From positions 1 to 64,000 of the forward strand of contig JAUTDP010000004.1 in NCBI GenBank assembly GCA_033439795.1: a DNA stretch of 64,000 nucleotides. The letters are read 5' to 3'. Below are positions 47,777 to 60,136 of this stretch, piece after piece. The notes under the pieces were generated by a model, which saw only the letters and a program-made list of their open reading frames with translations, ran no database searches and was not told the DNA's origin. Source of the DNA: Sordaria brevicollis. Its lineage: Eukaryota; Ascomycota; Sordariomycetes; Sordariales; Sordariaceae. The translations under genes and the position numbers were made by a program. Numbering within the stretch: the first letter of the stretch is position 1; each line of letters begins with the position of its first letter.

Positions 47777-48181
47777 GTAGTGTGTCCTTGTTTCGAGCCT
47801 GCTGCGCTTGGGGAAGGCATGGATGGTGTGTGGGCAACTGGTTGACGGCGAGTGGACGGCGTGTCGGTTTTCATTCTCTTCAACTTGCTTATATCTTTTT
47901 GACTCTGTCGTAATATCACGTACCTCTGGACAGTTCGACTATGCCAGAATACTCTACAAAAACTGAGTGTCACATCTTCGTTCAGGCTCCTTCACAACAG
48001 TATCGGAACAAACGTGTAAAAGATCTCATTTCTATCCGACCATATACGATAAATCCCATTTCATTCCCCTGCTTTGAACATCAAACTTTTCAAGTACCTA
48101 CCCAACCCAACCCTTTTTTCCTTTCTCTTCAATCTTCATACCCCACCACCTCGAGGACTATCACACCCACCCCTTCAACTC
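47777..48181. other. Convergent 3' region between the secreted protein and TPR genes
   Basis: About 400 bp of 3' flanking sequence for both genes. C- and T-rich near 48110-48181. Nothing else seen. Confidence 0.45.
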
Positions 48182-51100
48182 TCAAGCCTTAAGACCCTCC
48201 AACAACCCAACCAACCTCTCCCACCCTTCACTCCCCTCCCACTGCTCCTTCGCCTTACCCATCACACTCCTAACCGCCAACCTCGCCTTCCCCCTCCACT
48301 TACTTCCAATCTCCTCCACCCCCTCTCCATAATTCTCCAACACACTGACCAAATCATCCGTCCTCTCCACCACCGTCTCCCAAGCGTCCTTATCCTCCAA
48401 CCAACTCTTCTCTGCTCCATCCCCAGTGCCCGCGCTCGGAAGAAGACCACCGGAAGAAACACCACCAATGGCAGCCCTCCAAGCCCTCTCCGCCGCATCA
48501 ATAGCACCGGCATAATCCCTCTTCCACACCCTAACCCGCGACAAAAGTTCCCAAAGGTCATGCCTCTTGGTGATCAACGGCAGCACCTGCTTCTCAAGCA
48601 ACTCACAAACCGCCCTCTCCTGGCTACCACGGGGCGGGTCATACACACCCTCACCACTCGGAACTTCCTTCTTGAGAATGCACTCGTTCAGCAACAGCCT
48701 CAAGACGTCAATATCCAGGGCGTCTTCAGAGGCGCGGATCTTGATGATGTGGTTCAGCGCGAGAATGATTTCCGACACGGCGGGCGAGGGGCGGACGCGC
48801 GAGGCCAGGGTGATGACGTTATCCCAGATGCGCCAGTTGTCGTTGGCGATGGAGGCGCCGCGCTTGTAGGCGGCTAGGGATTGCTGCAGGAGGGTGGAGG
48901 GGGAGCGTTTGGCTGGGTCTGAGGTGGAGGTTTGCGGGTTGGTGAGGTGGGTGTCGTCTTCGTCTTGTAGGATTTCGGTCGAGGTGGTGGTTTTGGGGAC
49001 GGATTCAGCGGCACCGGAAGCAGCTTCGCGTTCGGCCTTTAACTCCTTGACTCGTTCGATGTAGAGGCTGTAGAGGGCTGAGCCGAGGTTGGACCAGGTA
49101 CGGGCGTCTTCGCCTCCTGCTAGGTTGTCTGAGGCAGCGATGCCGCGCGAGAAGGACTCGGCTGCTTCACCGAACTCACCCAGACGGAGAGAGATGTCGC
49201 CTAGGCGGTTCCACAACTCGGATGACATCCGGTTCACGACAACAGCCTTGCGGTAGGCATCCCTCGCCTTGAAGATATCCTGCTTCGACAACCAGTATTC
49301 ACCCAACGACTTCTGCGCGCGAGCATAGCGACAACCAGAAATCTCCCACGCGCGCTCATAATGCTCCGGCTTATCCTCCATCTCACCCAAGATGCAGAAC
49401 AACCTAGGCGCATTAGGAGGGGGCGGGACACGCTCAGGACCTTGAAAGTCCGATTCCTTCAAGTTGGAGATATCCAACGTCTCGGTCTCGATCTCGTCAT
49501 CCGCCTCGGCTTCCTCTTCAGCTGTAGTAACGCCGGTGCGGTGGAAGAGACGCCAACGGACGATGGCGCGGCCCTTTTCTTCGCCGCCGGCTCCACGACC
49601 TTCGCCGTCTTCGTCGTCGTTGTGACGCGCGTTGGCGGCGAGACAGAGTGCTACTTCGGCCCAGAGACGCAAGCGCTTGAAGATCTCGAGGGCGGAGACC
49701 AGAGAACCGACGCCGGCCCAGGAGTAGGCCAGTTCGGACTCGAGGTGCCAGCGAGGAGGGGAGGAAAGGGCGTGGATGTATTGCAGACGAACGTGGGCGG
49801 GGGCGGAATCCTCGGGCTTAGCAGCGGGGAAGAAGGAAGTCGGCTTGGGCGCAGAAGCGGCAGACTTGTCCTCGATGACTTCGCCGTCAGCAGAGATCTT
49901 GATAGCCGGAACATTCGATTTCTTCTCTTCGCTGTTCTCCTCGGCGGTAGGCTCAGCAGCGGTAGTATCGACGATAACTTGATCCACAACAGCCTGCATC
50001 TGCAACACACCGCGCTCGATAGTCCTGGAGCGATGCATCTCGATTCTGGACCTGACCAGCAACGCCTGCGTGTAGATCTGCCAGTTGGTGCTCTTGTCGT
50101 TAATCACTCTGACGGCAAACGGCAAGATCTCTTCCGAGGTGAGCGTGTCGCTAGGGCTGAAGGCGTCCTTGAGGGTGGCCTCCGTCAGGAGAATAATCTG
50201 ATCCAGGGGAGCCAGTTGAGGTTGCGCATCCGGTTCCAAGTCCTTGAGATCGTCGGGAAGACCAGTCTTGTCGTCCGTCTCGCCATGCTTGCCCAGTTCG
50301 CCCTTTGTGAATTGCAGGTCTTGCAGGAGGGTGTCGTCGTTCAACTCCAAGGCCTTGGGCTTAGCCTCTCCCTCCTCCTCCTTTTTGTCGCCCTCCTTCT
50401 CCTCGTCGGCGGCGCTCTTCGCCAAAACAACAAGTTGACTAGTAGCCTTCTCCTGGAACTTGGTCCTCTTTCCCAGCGCACCGCTGAGCATATACCGGAA
50501 CTTGTTTCTCTCCGCCGCCTTTCCAATCGCTTCCCTGGCCTTCGCATCCTGTCCAAGCATGATATGCACATTCGCCTTTTCGACCAACCACTTCACTTCC
50601 ATCTCTTTCTGTCCCAGTCCCATAACCTCCTCATCCACCCTCCTCAACGACGCCTCAATCCTCCCCTGCAGCGTAGGCACCTCGCACCACTGCAGTGACT
50701 TATTGAAAATGCTCCCCGGCCCCAAAGAAGGTTGAGTAACAAGCTTGTAATGCCACACATCAACCCTCAGCCTCATCCACTCCAGTCCCTCCCCATCCAC
50801 CCCCTTAACCCCATCCCCATCCCCATCTTCCTCCTCTTCCTCCCCACCCAGTTGAGTACCGAGCACCCACCGTGCAAGTCCAAACAACTCCACGCTCGGC
50901 ACATACTGATACACGCTCACACCATCGACGTCCAAACTCTTGTACACGCGCTTCCTAACCTCTTTCAGCGGTTTCCCCTTCTCCGTTTTTCCAGAAGCAG
51001 CAGCACCAAACACCCCCTCAACCTCACCCACCCCCTCAGGAACAGGCCCGGTAACGTTTATTTGCAAAAACGTATTCAGTGCCGCGAGGGCGATGGCGAC

Positions 51101-51280
51101 TTTTTCCTCTCCCGAAATGCCCTCCCCCGAAATGTTGTCGACGGTGGCATCTTGCTGTGCTGAGGAGTTGAACAGAGCGTTGGTATATGCGTTGATGAGG
51201 GTCTTGGCCGGCTCGGTGGTGAGGACGGGGATGGATTGCCCGGAGCGGACCTGGTCGATGAGGGAGGTGGTTGGTGACAT
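48182..51280 (-). CDS. TPR protein of the TTC27/Emw1 family
   Basis: An uninterrupted frame of 1,032 residues. It matches animal TTC27 and yeast Emw1 (YNL313C), an essential protein linked to cell-wall integrity and, for TTC27, to nuclear RNA processing. Recognisable blocks: ALLVRSRIEMHRSRTIERGVLQMQAVVDQ (family core before the TPRs), ALEIFKRLRLWAEVALCL, YERAWEISGCRYARAQKSLGEYWL. TPR units follow (ARDAYRKAVVVN; WNRLGDISLRLGEFGEAAESFSRG; WSNLGSALYSLYIERV), then NWRIWDNVITLAS after a low-complexity insert. Acidic Glu/Lys linkers lie between domains (near 50340-50420). It probably acts as a cytosolic or nuclear scaffold. The start at 51280 is the first ATG and gives a hydrophilic N-terminus. Confidence 0.88.
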   Translation of the reverse strand: MSPTTSLIDQVRSGQSIPVLTTEPAKTLINAYTNALFNSSAQQDATVDNISGEGISGEEKVAIALAALNTFLQINVTGPVPEGVGEVEGVFGAAASGKTEKGKPLKEVRKRVYKSLDVDGVSVYQYVPSVELFGLARWVLGTQLGGEEEEEDGDGDGVKGVDGEGLEWMRLRVDVWHYKLVTQPSLGPGSIFNKSLQWCEVPTLQGRIEASLRRVDEEVMGLGQKEMEVKWLVEKANVHIMLGQDAKAREAIGKAAERNKFRYMLSGALGKRTKFQEKATSQLVVLAKSAADEEKEGDKKEEEGEAKPKALELNDDTLLQDLQFTKGELGKHGETDDKTGLPDDLKDLEPDAQPQLAPLDQIILLTEATLKDAFSPSDTLTSEEILPFAVRVINDKSTNWQIYTQALLVRSRIEMHRSRTIERGVLQMQAVVDQVIVDTTAAEPTAEENSEEKKSNVPAIKISADGEVIEDKSAASAPKPTSFFPAAKPEDSAPAHVRLQYIHALSSPPRWHLESELAYSWAGVGSLVSALEIFKRLRLWAEVALCLAANARHNDDEDGEGRGAGGEEKGRAIVRWRLFHRTGVTTAEEEAEADDEIETETLDISNLKESDFQGPERVPPPPNAPRLFCILGEMEDKPEHYERAWEISGCRYARAQKSLGEYWLSKQDIFKARDAYRKAVVVNRMSSELWNRLGDISLRLGEFGEAAESFSRGIAASDNLAGGEDARTWSNLGSALYSLYIERVKELKAEREAASGAAESVPKTTTSTEILQDEDDTHLTNPQTSTSDPAKRSPSTLLQQSLAAYKRGASIANDNWRIWDNVITLASRVRPSPAVSEIILALNHIIKIRASEDALDIDVLRLLLNECILKKEVPSGEGVYDPPRGSQERAVCELLEKQVLPLITKRHDLWELLSRVRVWKRDYAGAIDAAERAWRAAIGGVSSGGLLPSAGTGDGAEKSWLEDKDAWETVVERTDDLVSVLENYGEGVEEIGSKWRGKARLAVRSVMGKAKEQWEGSEGWERLVGLLEGLKA

Positions 51281-52286
51281 GGTGATATTGTGAGGTTTGG
51301 TGTGTCGTTCACTGGCTGGGTGGTGGTTGTGTTGTTGATTGTGTCGACTCGAAGTTTCCAGGTTGCTGACGGTTGCCGACGAGAGCTGTGGAAGGGGTAT
51401 CGAAGTCGCAGCGAGAAATGTGACCGAAGAAAAAGGGTATCACAAAACTTTTTTTATCTCCTCATCCCCGAACCCAATTGTCAAATTTTCAATAAACAAA
51501 CCCAACCCAAGTGAATGAGATCAGAACCCAACTGAATAAAGTAGAACCTCCAAAGTGGAATTCGGAACCTCAAGGGGGGGTTTGTTGTTGCAGTGATTGG
51601 AAATCAGCAATGCCCTGCCCTCACCCTGCCCTCACCCTGTGTCCTGTGAACCTCAAGTGCCGATAAGAGGGGTCCAAGAATCCTTATCGCAACTTTTTCT
51701 TTCAGGCCCCGGAACACGCCGAGCGACAAAAAAGTGGGGGGAGGGGCACAGGCCCGCACAGGCCCAGATCCGCCAGCCGCCAGGACCCCAGTCTTGGCAT
51801 CGTTACGCAGTTTTTTTTTATCGCCAAGAATTTGCTTACATAAGGCTGAAGGTTGTCTTTTTCCCCGGACTTTTATTGGCGGCTCCGCTGCTCCATACCG
51901 TGAGGCTCAACGTCCAAACGTTTCAACACCAAGACATCATCACCACTGTCATTAGGAGGAAGACTGACTGTAGTGTACAGAGTCAATACATCTACTCGCT
52001 GCTACTTACACCGCTACAGTATACTAAATCTTGACATGCTACCCAAGGTAACTATATAAATAACCCGCTTTGATCAATCTCAAAACTTTGACGCTCGACG
52101 ACCATCACCCACGTCACCTACGTAGTATGGAGACCGTATAGTAGGTACTTTTTTCGCACTTTTTGTAGCCAGACAATAGTTGTGAATCCTCCATCACACT
52201 CACTCCTCGCCAAAGATGTATTTCCACCCTTCCACAATCTCATTCTTCTTCAACATATCCGTCCCAAACACAAGGCCGGCCGAAAT
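51281..52286. other. Intergenic: TPR gene promoter and GYF gene 3' end
   Basis: About 1 kb. Short repeats (CCTCACCCTGCCCTCACCCTG near 51618) and a T-run at 51830-51838. A 145-codon plus-strand frame at 51597-52034 is not supported by any motif. Confidence 0.45.
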
Positions 52287-55200
52287 CTATTTCTTGCCCT
52301 TGCCCTTCTTGGCCTGGACAACACGGAATCCGGGCACAGCAGCCATGGGGTCCTCCTTGACCTGGCTCTGGGCGCTGTTGCCGCCCTTCTTGGCCACCTC
52401 GGACCAGCCACCGTTGCTGGAAGTCATGGCGCCAGTGTTGGAGTCCTTCTCCACGATGCCCTTGTCGGCGAGCTTGCGACGACGGACAAACTCCTCGGCA
52501 AAGTGGCGGCCGTCCATGGTGGTGGAAAAGCCGTAGACGCACTCGGAGAGGATGGCGACATCAAGGGGAAGCTCGAGGAGAGTGGAAGCAAAGGTTTCGA
52601 CTGTAGATAATACTGTTAGTAAATAATAACTCGAGACGGAACGGGGAAACATACTGTCATTAACACCATTAAGGCCTCTGGACAGCTCACGGTGCAACCA
52701 CTTCTTGAACTCCTCCATGGCAACGTTCTTGGCATCCTTAAGCGCAGCAGGCGCAGGCTTGGCAACAACCTTCGCAGCCGGAGCCACGGTAGTCTTGACA
52801 GGAGCAGTGCTCACGGGGCGGCTAGTGGCCGGACCGGTAGGAATCTTAACCTTGCCGCCAGCCCCAACAGTAGACCAACCACCACCGACAGAAGCGGCGG
52901 CAGCAGCGGCCTGAGCAGCAGCACCAGGGGTGATCATGCCGGGAGGAGCAGAGGTCGAGGAAGTCTTGCTAGCCAAATCGGCATAGCGCTTGCCAAGAGC
53001 AGAGCCGGAAATGACGCTGGCCTGGATGGCGGCCTCCTTGGCCTTCTGCTTGCGAAGCTCCTCCTCGCGCTGGATCTCGGCAAGGGTCTTCTTAGAACCG
53101 GTAGTGGTGGTGGCAACCTTGGCGGCAGGCTGCTTCCAGGGGCTACCGGTAGCGGGGGCACCAACGGGAGAACCGGTACCCCAGGTGCTAGTGGGGGGCA
53201 GGCCGATGTGAGCGGCAGCAGCAGCCTTCTCGCGCTCACGGAGAGCGGCAGCCTCCTGCTCAAGAGCAGCACGACGAGCAGCGGCGGCGGCCTCCTCCTT
53301 CTTGGCAGCCTTCTTAGCCTCAGCCTCCTGGATCTCCTTCAGGCTAGGGCCCTTCTGGGTCTCAGTACCGGCCCAGGGAGCGGTAGGGGGAGGGGCGAGG
53401 ACGGAAGCATCCGAGGTGGTGTCGGGAGTGCCGGAGCCAGAGCGCTCGCCGTATCTAGCAGGGAGGCCAGAGGCAGGGCGCTGAGCAGTAGGGGCAGCAA
53501 GAGGAGTGTTGGCTTGAGGAGGAGGAGGGAAGGGCATGGGAAGACCCGAGGCAGCGGCCTGCTGAGCAAGCTTGGCAGCGTTGTTCTCGGCCTGAGTCTT
53601 CTTGATCTTCTCAGTGAGGGAGACCTCGGGCTGGGGGGCGACCTCCTTGGCAGCAGCGGCAGCAGCGGCTTCCTTGGCCTCCTGAGCCTGCTTCTTGGAG
53701 GCCTTGCTCTCCTTGACAGGAGCGGGGGCAGCCTTGGGCTCCTCAACGGGCTTGGGAGCCTGCTCTTCCTTCATCTCCTGGAGGACTTCCTGGGCGGCAG
53801 CGGCGCTGGCCTGGGCGGCGGCCTCCTCGGCATCATGCTGGGCGCGAAGCTCGTGAAACTCCTTGAGCTTAGCGTTGAAACCCTGCTCGTCGTTGCGGAG
53901 CTGATCGACGGAAGGGAGGTTGCTGCGGAGAGACGAGTTGTCGCCAATGGGGGCACCGATGGGCTGGGCAGGAAAGGAGCCAGGGAGGCCACCGTTGGCC
54001 TGGAGGTTAGCGAGCAACTGGCGCTCACCCAAGTTCAGATCGGCAGCGAAGAGATCGGGACCCAAGCCGGGCTGAGCAGGGGCCTGGCCAAGACTCACGG
54101 GAGCCTCGAAGAAGCCGGGGTTAGGGCCGATGGCACCGATGGGAGGCTGGGGCATGCCAATGGGCGAGGTGATGCTGCCAAAGCTGGGCTGGCTCTGCAA
54201 GCTGTGGGCGCTGGAATGATGGTGGAGAGCACCAGGGATACCGGGCTGGATAGGAAGACGGCCGAAGCTCTGGTGATGATGCAGGAACTCACGTTGCCTA
54301 GCGTGATACAACTGCTCTTCCTGCTTGCGGCGCTCCAAATCATTTTGCTGAGCAGCGGTCAAGGTTCTGCCGAAGGACGGGAAAGCACCCTGGAGGGGAG
54401 GAATGGCCTCGGCAGCACCAAGGGCGAAAGGACCGGCAGAAGGCGGGGGTCCGTGAGGGATGCCCATCTGAGGAACCAGGAACGGCTCACGGGAGTTACC
54501 AATGCGACGGATCAGCTGGCCAAGGGGCTCAAAGTCAGGGTCCTCGACCCGCTTAACACGGAGATCGGGCGAAAAGAAGTTGGCCTTGTACCAGTCGTTC
54601 ATCTCCAGGCCAGAGAAGGGTCCCTGCATCTGGCCCTGAGGATCGAGATAAACCCAACGCATGCGGTCAGGCATGACCATAGTACGCTGCTGCTGCTGGT
54701 TAGGTTCGCCAGCGGCAGGCGTAGCAGCGAAGGCAGTGCCGGCCGAGGTGGCGGGGAAACCGGAAGAGGGCGCTGTGGACGTGAGCCCAGGCTGGTGCTC
54801 GCCAGTGGTAAAGGGCGACTTCATAGCATCGGTACCAGGGAACAAGTCCTCAAAGGCGCCTCTGCCAGCTCTCATGGGACTAGCGGCATCGCGAGGCTGG
54901 GTACCAATAGCACCACGTCCGATGGCACCAAGGGGGTTGGCCTGTCTGAGGTCGGGAACAGAACCGCTCAAGTCCTCCTGCTCATGGCCTCCAGCACCGT
55001 GCATCTGAGCTTGCATGGCGGGAGGGAACAAAGAGCTAAGCTTGTTGGCACGGCCCAGTCCCGAACCACCAACGCCGCCAAAGCCTCCCAGGCCGCCAAA
55101 GCCAGGAGACTGCAAGTCACCAATGGGGCTGAAGATGCTGGTCCCGAAAGCGTTGTTGAAAGGCTGTCTCTCACGATCGGGCGTACCGACCGAAGGAGCA

Positions 55201-57429
55201 GTAGGCCATCCTCCAAGCGTGTTGACGGTCGGGAAGCCCTTGGCACCCACACTAGAAGTCTGGCTACGGTCACTGCCATCAAAAGGGGCACCACCAAAAG
55301 CACGAGACAAAGTGCTAAAGTTGGACTGCGGCTCGGACCCAGCAGCGTTGTGGGTAAGTCGGTCGATCTCGGCATCGTCATGGTGCCCCTCTTCGCCACG
55401 GTCGGCTAGGGGGCTGCGATACGGGTTCGTCTCGGAGGGGCTGGCGGGCCCGTTTCCCTGGTGATGGTCGCCCTGCTGCTGCTGCTGCTGCTGCTGGTTG
55501 TTATTGTTGTTGCCGCCGCCGAGGTTGAGAGCCGACATGCCGAAATCACCGCTGCTGCCTTTAACAGGAGTGTCGAAGACGCCGCTGCGCTGGAGGGACG
55601 ACGACGCGGGCGGGCTGTTGTCCTGAGCCCCGCCGAGGATGGCGCTGCCGGTCAGACTGTCGTCAGGCCCAAAGGGGTCAGTATCAGTACGCTGGCGGGG
55701 TCTCCAACCACGGTTGGTATCAGTACCGGGAGCAGACTCGTTGTTTCCCTTGATGGCAGCCACATTCTCATTCGAGTCTTTGGGGATCAAGTGGGCCAGA
55801 CGGCTTCCACCGGTGCCGCCAAAACGCTTGTCCCCGATGGCGGACGTGGTGGACGTGTTGAGGGCAAAGCTGCCAAAGGCACCGATGCCCCCGCCGGGCG
55901 TGGTCGCAGCAGGACCCCACAGCGAGGCGGAGCTGCCAAAGGCACTAGACCCAGCAGTATTGGACCTGGTGAGACCGAAGGGCTGCGTTCTCGAAGTCGT
56001 CGGAGGGTTCTCTTCGGCAGGCTCGTCGGCGATGGAGCTATCCCTCAGATCGGTGTTGCGGCGGGGAAGCCAGGGATCGTCTCGGGGGAAACGGCCGGTG
56101 GTGGTCGGAGAGGCAACGGCCGAGCCTGGAAAGGGATTCGTGTCGGCGGTCTCGCGGCGTCGGGTGGCGGGTCTCGAAGCATTCGCGGGGGAAGCTGTGG
56201 AGGAAAAGTTGCTCGTGTTGGCGCTGATGGAGGTCTTGCGTCCGCCGTTCTGTAAACCCTGCAGTGCTCCTCCTCCCTCTTTATTCTGCTGCTGGGGCGG
56301 CTTCAAGGTCGAGTTCACGTCGGTGGCAAACATTTCACGCTCCTCGGCGGTCATGGGCTCGAGACCGATGGGCTTGACGGCGCCGTTGGGGTCCCAACAG
56401 ACGGTGGGATCTTGGGGGACGTGGGGAGAATCGCTGGTCTTGCCCCACACGCGTGAAGCTGTGCCGTTGGTCTGGTTGGGATTCCACGAGGGCGCAAAGA
56501 GGGACGACATGTCGATGTTGTTGGCAGCTTCGGCACTATGCTTGTAGATTTCGTAGAGTTCGTCCTTGGAGTAGCGGAGGGGGCCCTGCTGCTGCTGGTG
56601 GTTATTCGGCTGCTGCTGCTGCTGCTGGTGATGCTGGTCGGGCGCGGGAGGGGCAGGCTGGTGGGAGGCGGCGGAGCTGCTAGTGTTGTTGTTGCTGATG
56701 CTGTTGGTGTTATTGTCTAGAGCGGGGTTCTGCTGCTGTGTGGCATCAGTCGAGTTGCTAGCGGCGGCACTCTGGCTATTGAAGGGCGTGGTGGACGAGC
56801 GGCGGAAGGTTCTGGTGCCGTTAGAACGAGCCCTGGAAAGGTGGTGACGTGTCAGTGACTGTTGTCTTAGAGAGCAAAGTTTTATCTGGCCTAGGGCCCC
56901 CATGTGTGTGGATGTGAAGATGGTGATGGATTTGGATGGAGGAAGATGGATGGCAGCAGAGATGGAGGGGTATGGATGGAGGAGGAGGAGGAGGAGGAGG
57001 GGGAAAAGAGACGAGACGTGTTTTTGTCTCTGGACTGAAGATGCTGGAAAAAATGCTTATTTTTTTGTCCTGTCCGTCTCTTGTTGTTTCTGCATCACGG
57101 AGGGGGTTACAGATGGGACGATCGGAAGATGCTTGCTTGCCATCCATTTCCTCTGTCCTCCCTCTGCCCTCTGGCCTCTGCCCTCCTCCTCCCTCCTGCT
57201 GGCCTGCTGCCCCTCCTCCTCCATGCTCGACGACCAAGACAGAGATGATATCGAACCCAACTCCAGATCCAGGACTGATGTGAAAGTGTATTCTGAGGAG
57301 TGATGATGCTCACCATTCGCCGCTGCCCGCACCTCGGACTCCATCGCCTCGGGCACCGGACCTCTGGTCTCCTCTGGTGGTTTGGCCGGCGGCGGCAGAG
57401 GCAAAGCTCGATGGTAGCTGTGTAGGCAT
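52287..57429 (-). CDS. GYF-domain protein (Smy2/Syh1/GIGYF type)
   Basis: Three exons, 57314-57429, 52655-56832 and 52287-52600, give 1,535 residues. Exon 1 (MPTQLPSSFASAAAG...) is a typical start for fungal members and joins exon 2 at SGEW/ARSNGTRTFRR after a 481-bp intron. The GYF domain lies near residues 762-830: MRWVYLDPQGQMQGPFSGLEM, then NDWYKANFF, replacing the canonical GYF tip as in Smy2-type domains, which bind proline-rich PPGF/PPGL-like peptides. Flanking regions are long, disordered and rich in Q, G, P, S and A, with polyQ tracts. A coiled, Lys/Glu/Ala-rich stretch (about 1070-1290) follows. The C-terminal helical module (LHRELSRGLNGVND...VETFASTLLELPLDVAILSECVYG) is conserved in homologues and spans the last intron. 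Predicted role: cytosolic translational repression or mRNA/vesicle-linked adaptor. Confidence 0.88.
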
Positions 57430-60136
57430 CTTGATGGAAGATGGTGACAGAGTAATGGTGGTGGTGGTGGACAACAACGTACTGCGCGTTATAGCGTGTG
57501 TGTGTGGTGTGTGGTAAATTCAGAAGAATGTGTGGAATGTGGTTGGTGTCGGTCGTTGTTGGTGACGGTGTCGGGGTGGAAAGAGGACAACAGTAGTAGG
57601 CAGTCGGACGGTGGTGGTCAATTCAACTGACTTGGAGAGAGAGAAGAGAGTCGACTTTTGCTCTAGCGTTAGCAGAGTCCAATGGTTGCAGACAGTAGGT
57701 GGGTGTGTGGGAAAAAGAAGAAATGTAAATCATTGTAAAATGCGACAATTATTCGCGGTGGGGAATGGGCGAAAATGGTGCAAATGGCTGGGGGATGGCG
57801 TACGGTAAGATTGTCACGGATGTGTATTGTTACTGTAGGTGTATGGACGGGGTCTACGGTTGCAGATTTCAGCACGCGCGGTGACTGGTAGGTGGTGTGG
57901 TGACGACGGACGCCGGAGCGAGGCAAGCGGGCGGGCAATTGGGCGACACTCACCTCAAGAGGCAGGCAAGAGTCGGCGAGTCCCAAATTTGCAAACTTTC
58001 AGCGACGCCCCCTCATTGGCTGATGTTCCTTAACAATTCGCCCGCTGCACGTCCCCCCGTGTGCCGACTCCCCCAGCGAGGCCGAGCCACTCCACTTTTG
58101 GGTCCAGGAAACGTGACTTGGCCCGTGACGTCTTGCTCTGTCGTTTTGCTCTGTCGTGTACCTTGCTAACAATTTCCAACTTCATCCCAACATGTCTGTA
58201 TAAAACGACTGAGAAGTCTATGAGGAACTTTAGCATGACATGTAGAACCATCAGGATTTCTCTCCATGGTCGTTTGTTTCTCCTTTTCTTTACACAGCCA
58301 ATTCCTTTCCAACGCGTTTCCCCCCTCCTTGCTCTCGTCAAAGCGTGCATACCGTCTCCCAGCCAACAGAGACGACGTCGAGGATATCCTGTCACGCGGT
58401 GCATGAACCTCTGTTTAATCTCTTCATTGTTCCCGCAATCTTATTCAACCTTGCAATCACCAATTCCTCCTCTCGTTTGCTTCTCCTCTTCAACTTCAGA
58501 AACGCGGTCCTCGTGTTGTTGGTGTTCTTACTCACGATGACCTCACCCATCAACCCTCGCTCTCATGGGAATTCGATGTTGCTGAGCTACCTTCTCGGTA
58601 CAGCCCGGCGTGATTTACGATCTGGAAAAGAACGCCTTCTGATTGGCGAGTTTCATCGATGTCGAACACCACCCTCCCTTTCGTGGCCGCTGCTTCCCTG
58701 TTCATCCAGCCCATGGTGCTCGCGCAAAGCCGCAAACTGCTGCGAACGACCGGGCGAGATGTCGCGGAACTGACTCAGATGTTCACAACCTTGGTGGTCT
58801 ATGGTTTTCTGTGGCCGGTATCGGTTGTATGTACAAATCCAACATTCAAGGGGAACTCATTTGGGTTTGAACCACAACGAGTCAATCAGGAACAGGAACA
58901 TGGACCTGGTCATCGTTATTGTTGTTGTTATCAAGATCGGAGACCGCAAGGCTGAACAAAAGATCCTCAGCTCTAGTAAACCCATGCGATGGCATCTTGT
59001 AAACATGGGGTAACACCGCATCTTTCCACGGTGCTACACTCACAAAGAGACAAAACCCATTGTCCAATGAACGGTGTCTCACAGCCTCAGGGACCGTCGA
59101 GATAAAAGCTGACAGTCACACTCACGAAACCTTGTTGGTCCTCCTAACGGCATTGAAGCATCTGCCGTCAGGATTGCGTTGGAAAGCTGACGGTCGCAGA
59201 CACACACACAAAAACCTTGTTGGTTCTCTTATCGACTTTAAGAGTCGGCATCGATCCTTCCCGATTACCGAGCATCTCTGTCCCTCTCCGTGCCGCTCGC
59301 TAACATTCCCCTGAACACAAGCTTAATCGCCAACGTACTTTCTGTTCCCGAAGAAACTGGACTCTTGAGTTTGCTTCTGCGACGGCTCGCTAACATTATG
59401 TTTAACCACCAACAAGGTTGTCTGGGGTTCTATCCGTTGTCACAGTCATATGCAATCCTGGACTCGTGGAAATAAGCTCAAGAGAGCATCCAGACCATGG
59501 TTTATCCTACAAACTCACTTTCCTCACATCAGACCTCAAGATTCTGCGGAATGGAACAAGTCGTGGTTTGCTGGCCGACGCCTAATCTTGGCCAGCAACA
59601 TATTTCTTTTCTTAGATATTAAGCTTCATGAGTTTCCTCATCGACGGCTCGCTCAAATAAGCTTAACGAGCCTCTTGTCTGTGCCTCGCTCTAACCTGAG
59701 CTTAGTCACCAACACGCTTTTATATTCCTTCAATAACCGGGGTTCATAAATCTATATCAACGCCTCACTAACTCGCCAACATGAGCATCACAACCACCAG
59801 CCTTTATCACCACTCCAACCATATCCGCGACCCCAAGAAAAAGCATAACACACCCGCCGTGCTGTGTAATCACTCACTGTTCCACAACCCGCTCCTCAAA
59901 CACCTCCCTCACTCCATACCCCAACATGCCATCTAATTACTCTCCACCGCATTCTCATCCACCAATTTCCTCGCCGTCTCTACTCCAAGCAACCGGCACC
60001 CTTAGTATACTCATACATACCTGTTCCCCCCTTTCCTTAGTAGGTAGTACCTACCCCACCTTACATCAGCCAACGTGCATGGCACCGTCGGATACGGAAA
60101 CGGCAGCCACTCACTCCGGTAACAACCGCAACTGCC
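57430..60136. other. GYF upstream region and gene-poor stretch
   Basis: About 2.7 kb with no supported gene. GT-rich near 57450-57560. From about 59100 to 59760 imperfect repeated phrases occur (GGCTCGCTAAC, AGCTTA.TC.CCAAC, ACCTTGTTGGT). Frames of up to 159 codons here show no motif and poor codon use. Confidence 0.4.
59100..59760. repeat. Cluster of diverged short repeats
   Basis: AAAGCTGACAGTC followed by ACCTTGTTGGTCCTC (from about 59106) recurs as AAAGCTGACGGTC then ACCTTGTTGGTTCTC (from about 59184). GCTCGCTAAC or GCTCGCTCAA recurs near 59296, 59386 and 59650, and AGCTTAATC/AGCTTAACG/AGCTTAGTC follow. Copies are irregularly spaced and diverged; there is no coding sense. Confidence 0.5.

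Noticed and set aside
49361..50698. 445-codon plus-strand frame over the TPR gene
   Set aside because: Antisense shadow of the TTC27-like coding sequence.
52692..55409. A 905-codon plus-strand open frame opposite the GYF gene
   Set aside because: It is the antisense shadow of a C-ending, repeat-rich coding region; composition is Gly/Leu/Arg/Ser noise, with no domain, and the minus frame has a GYF domain.
58061..58540. 159-codon plus-strand frame
   Set aside because: Ser/Cys/Arg-rich translation of pyrimidine-rich DNA, no motif or codon bias.
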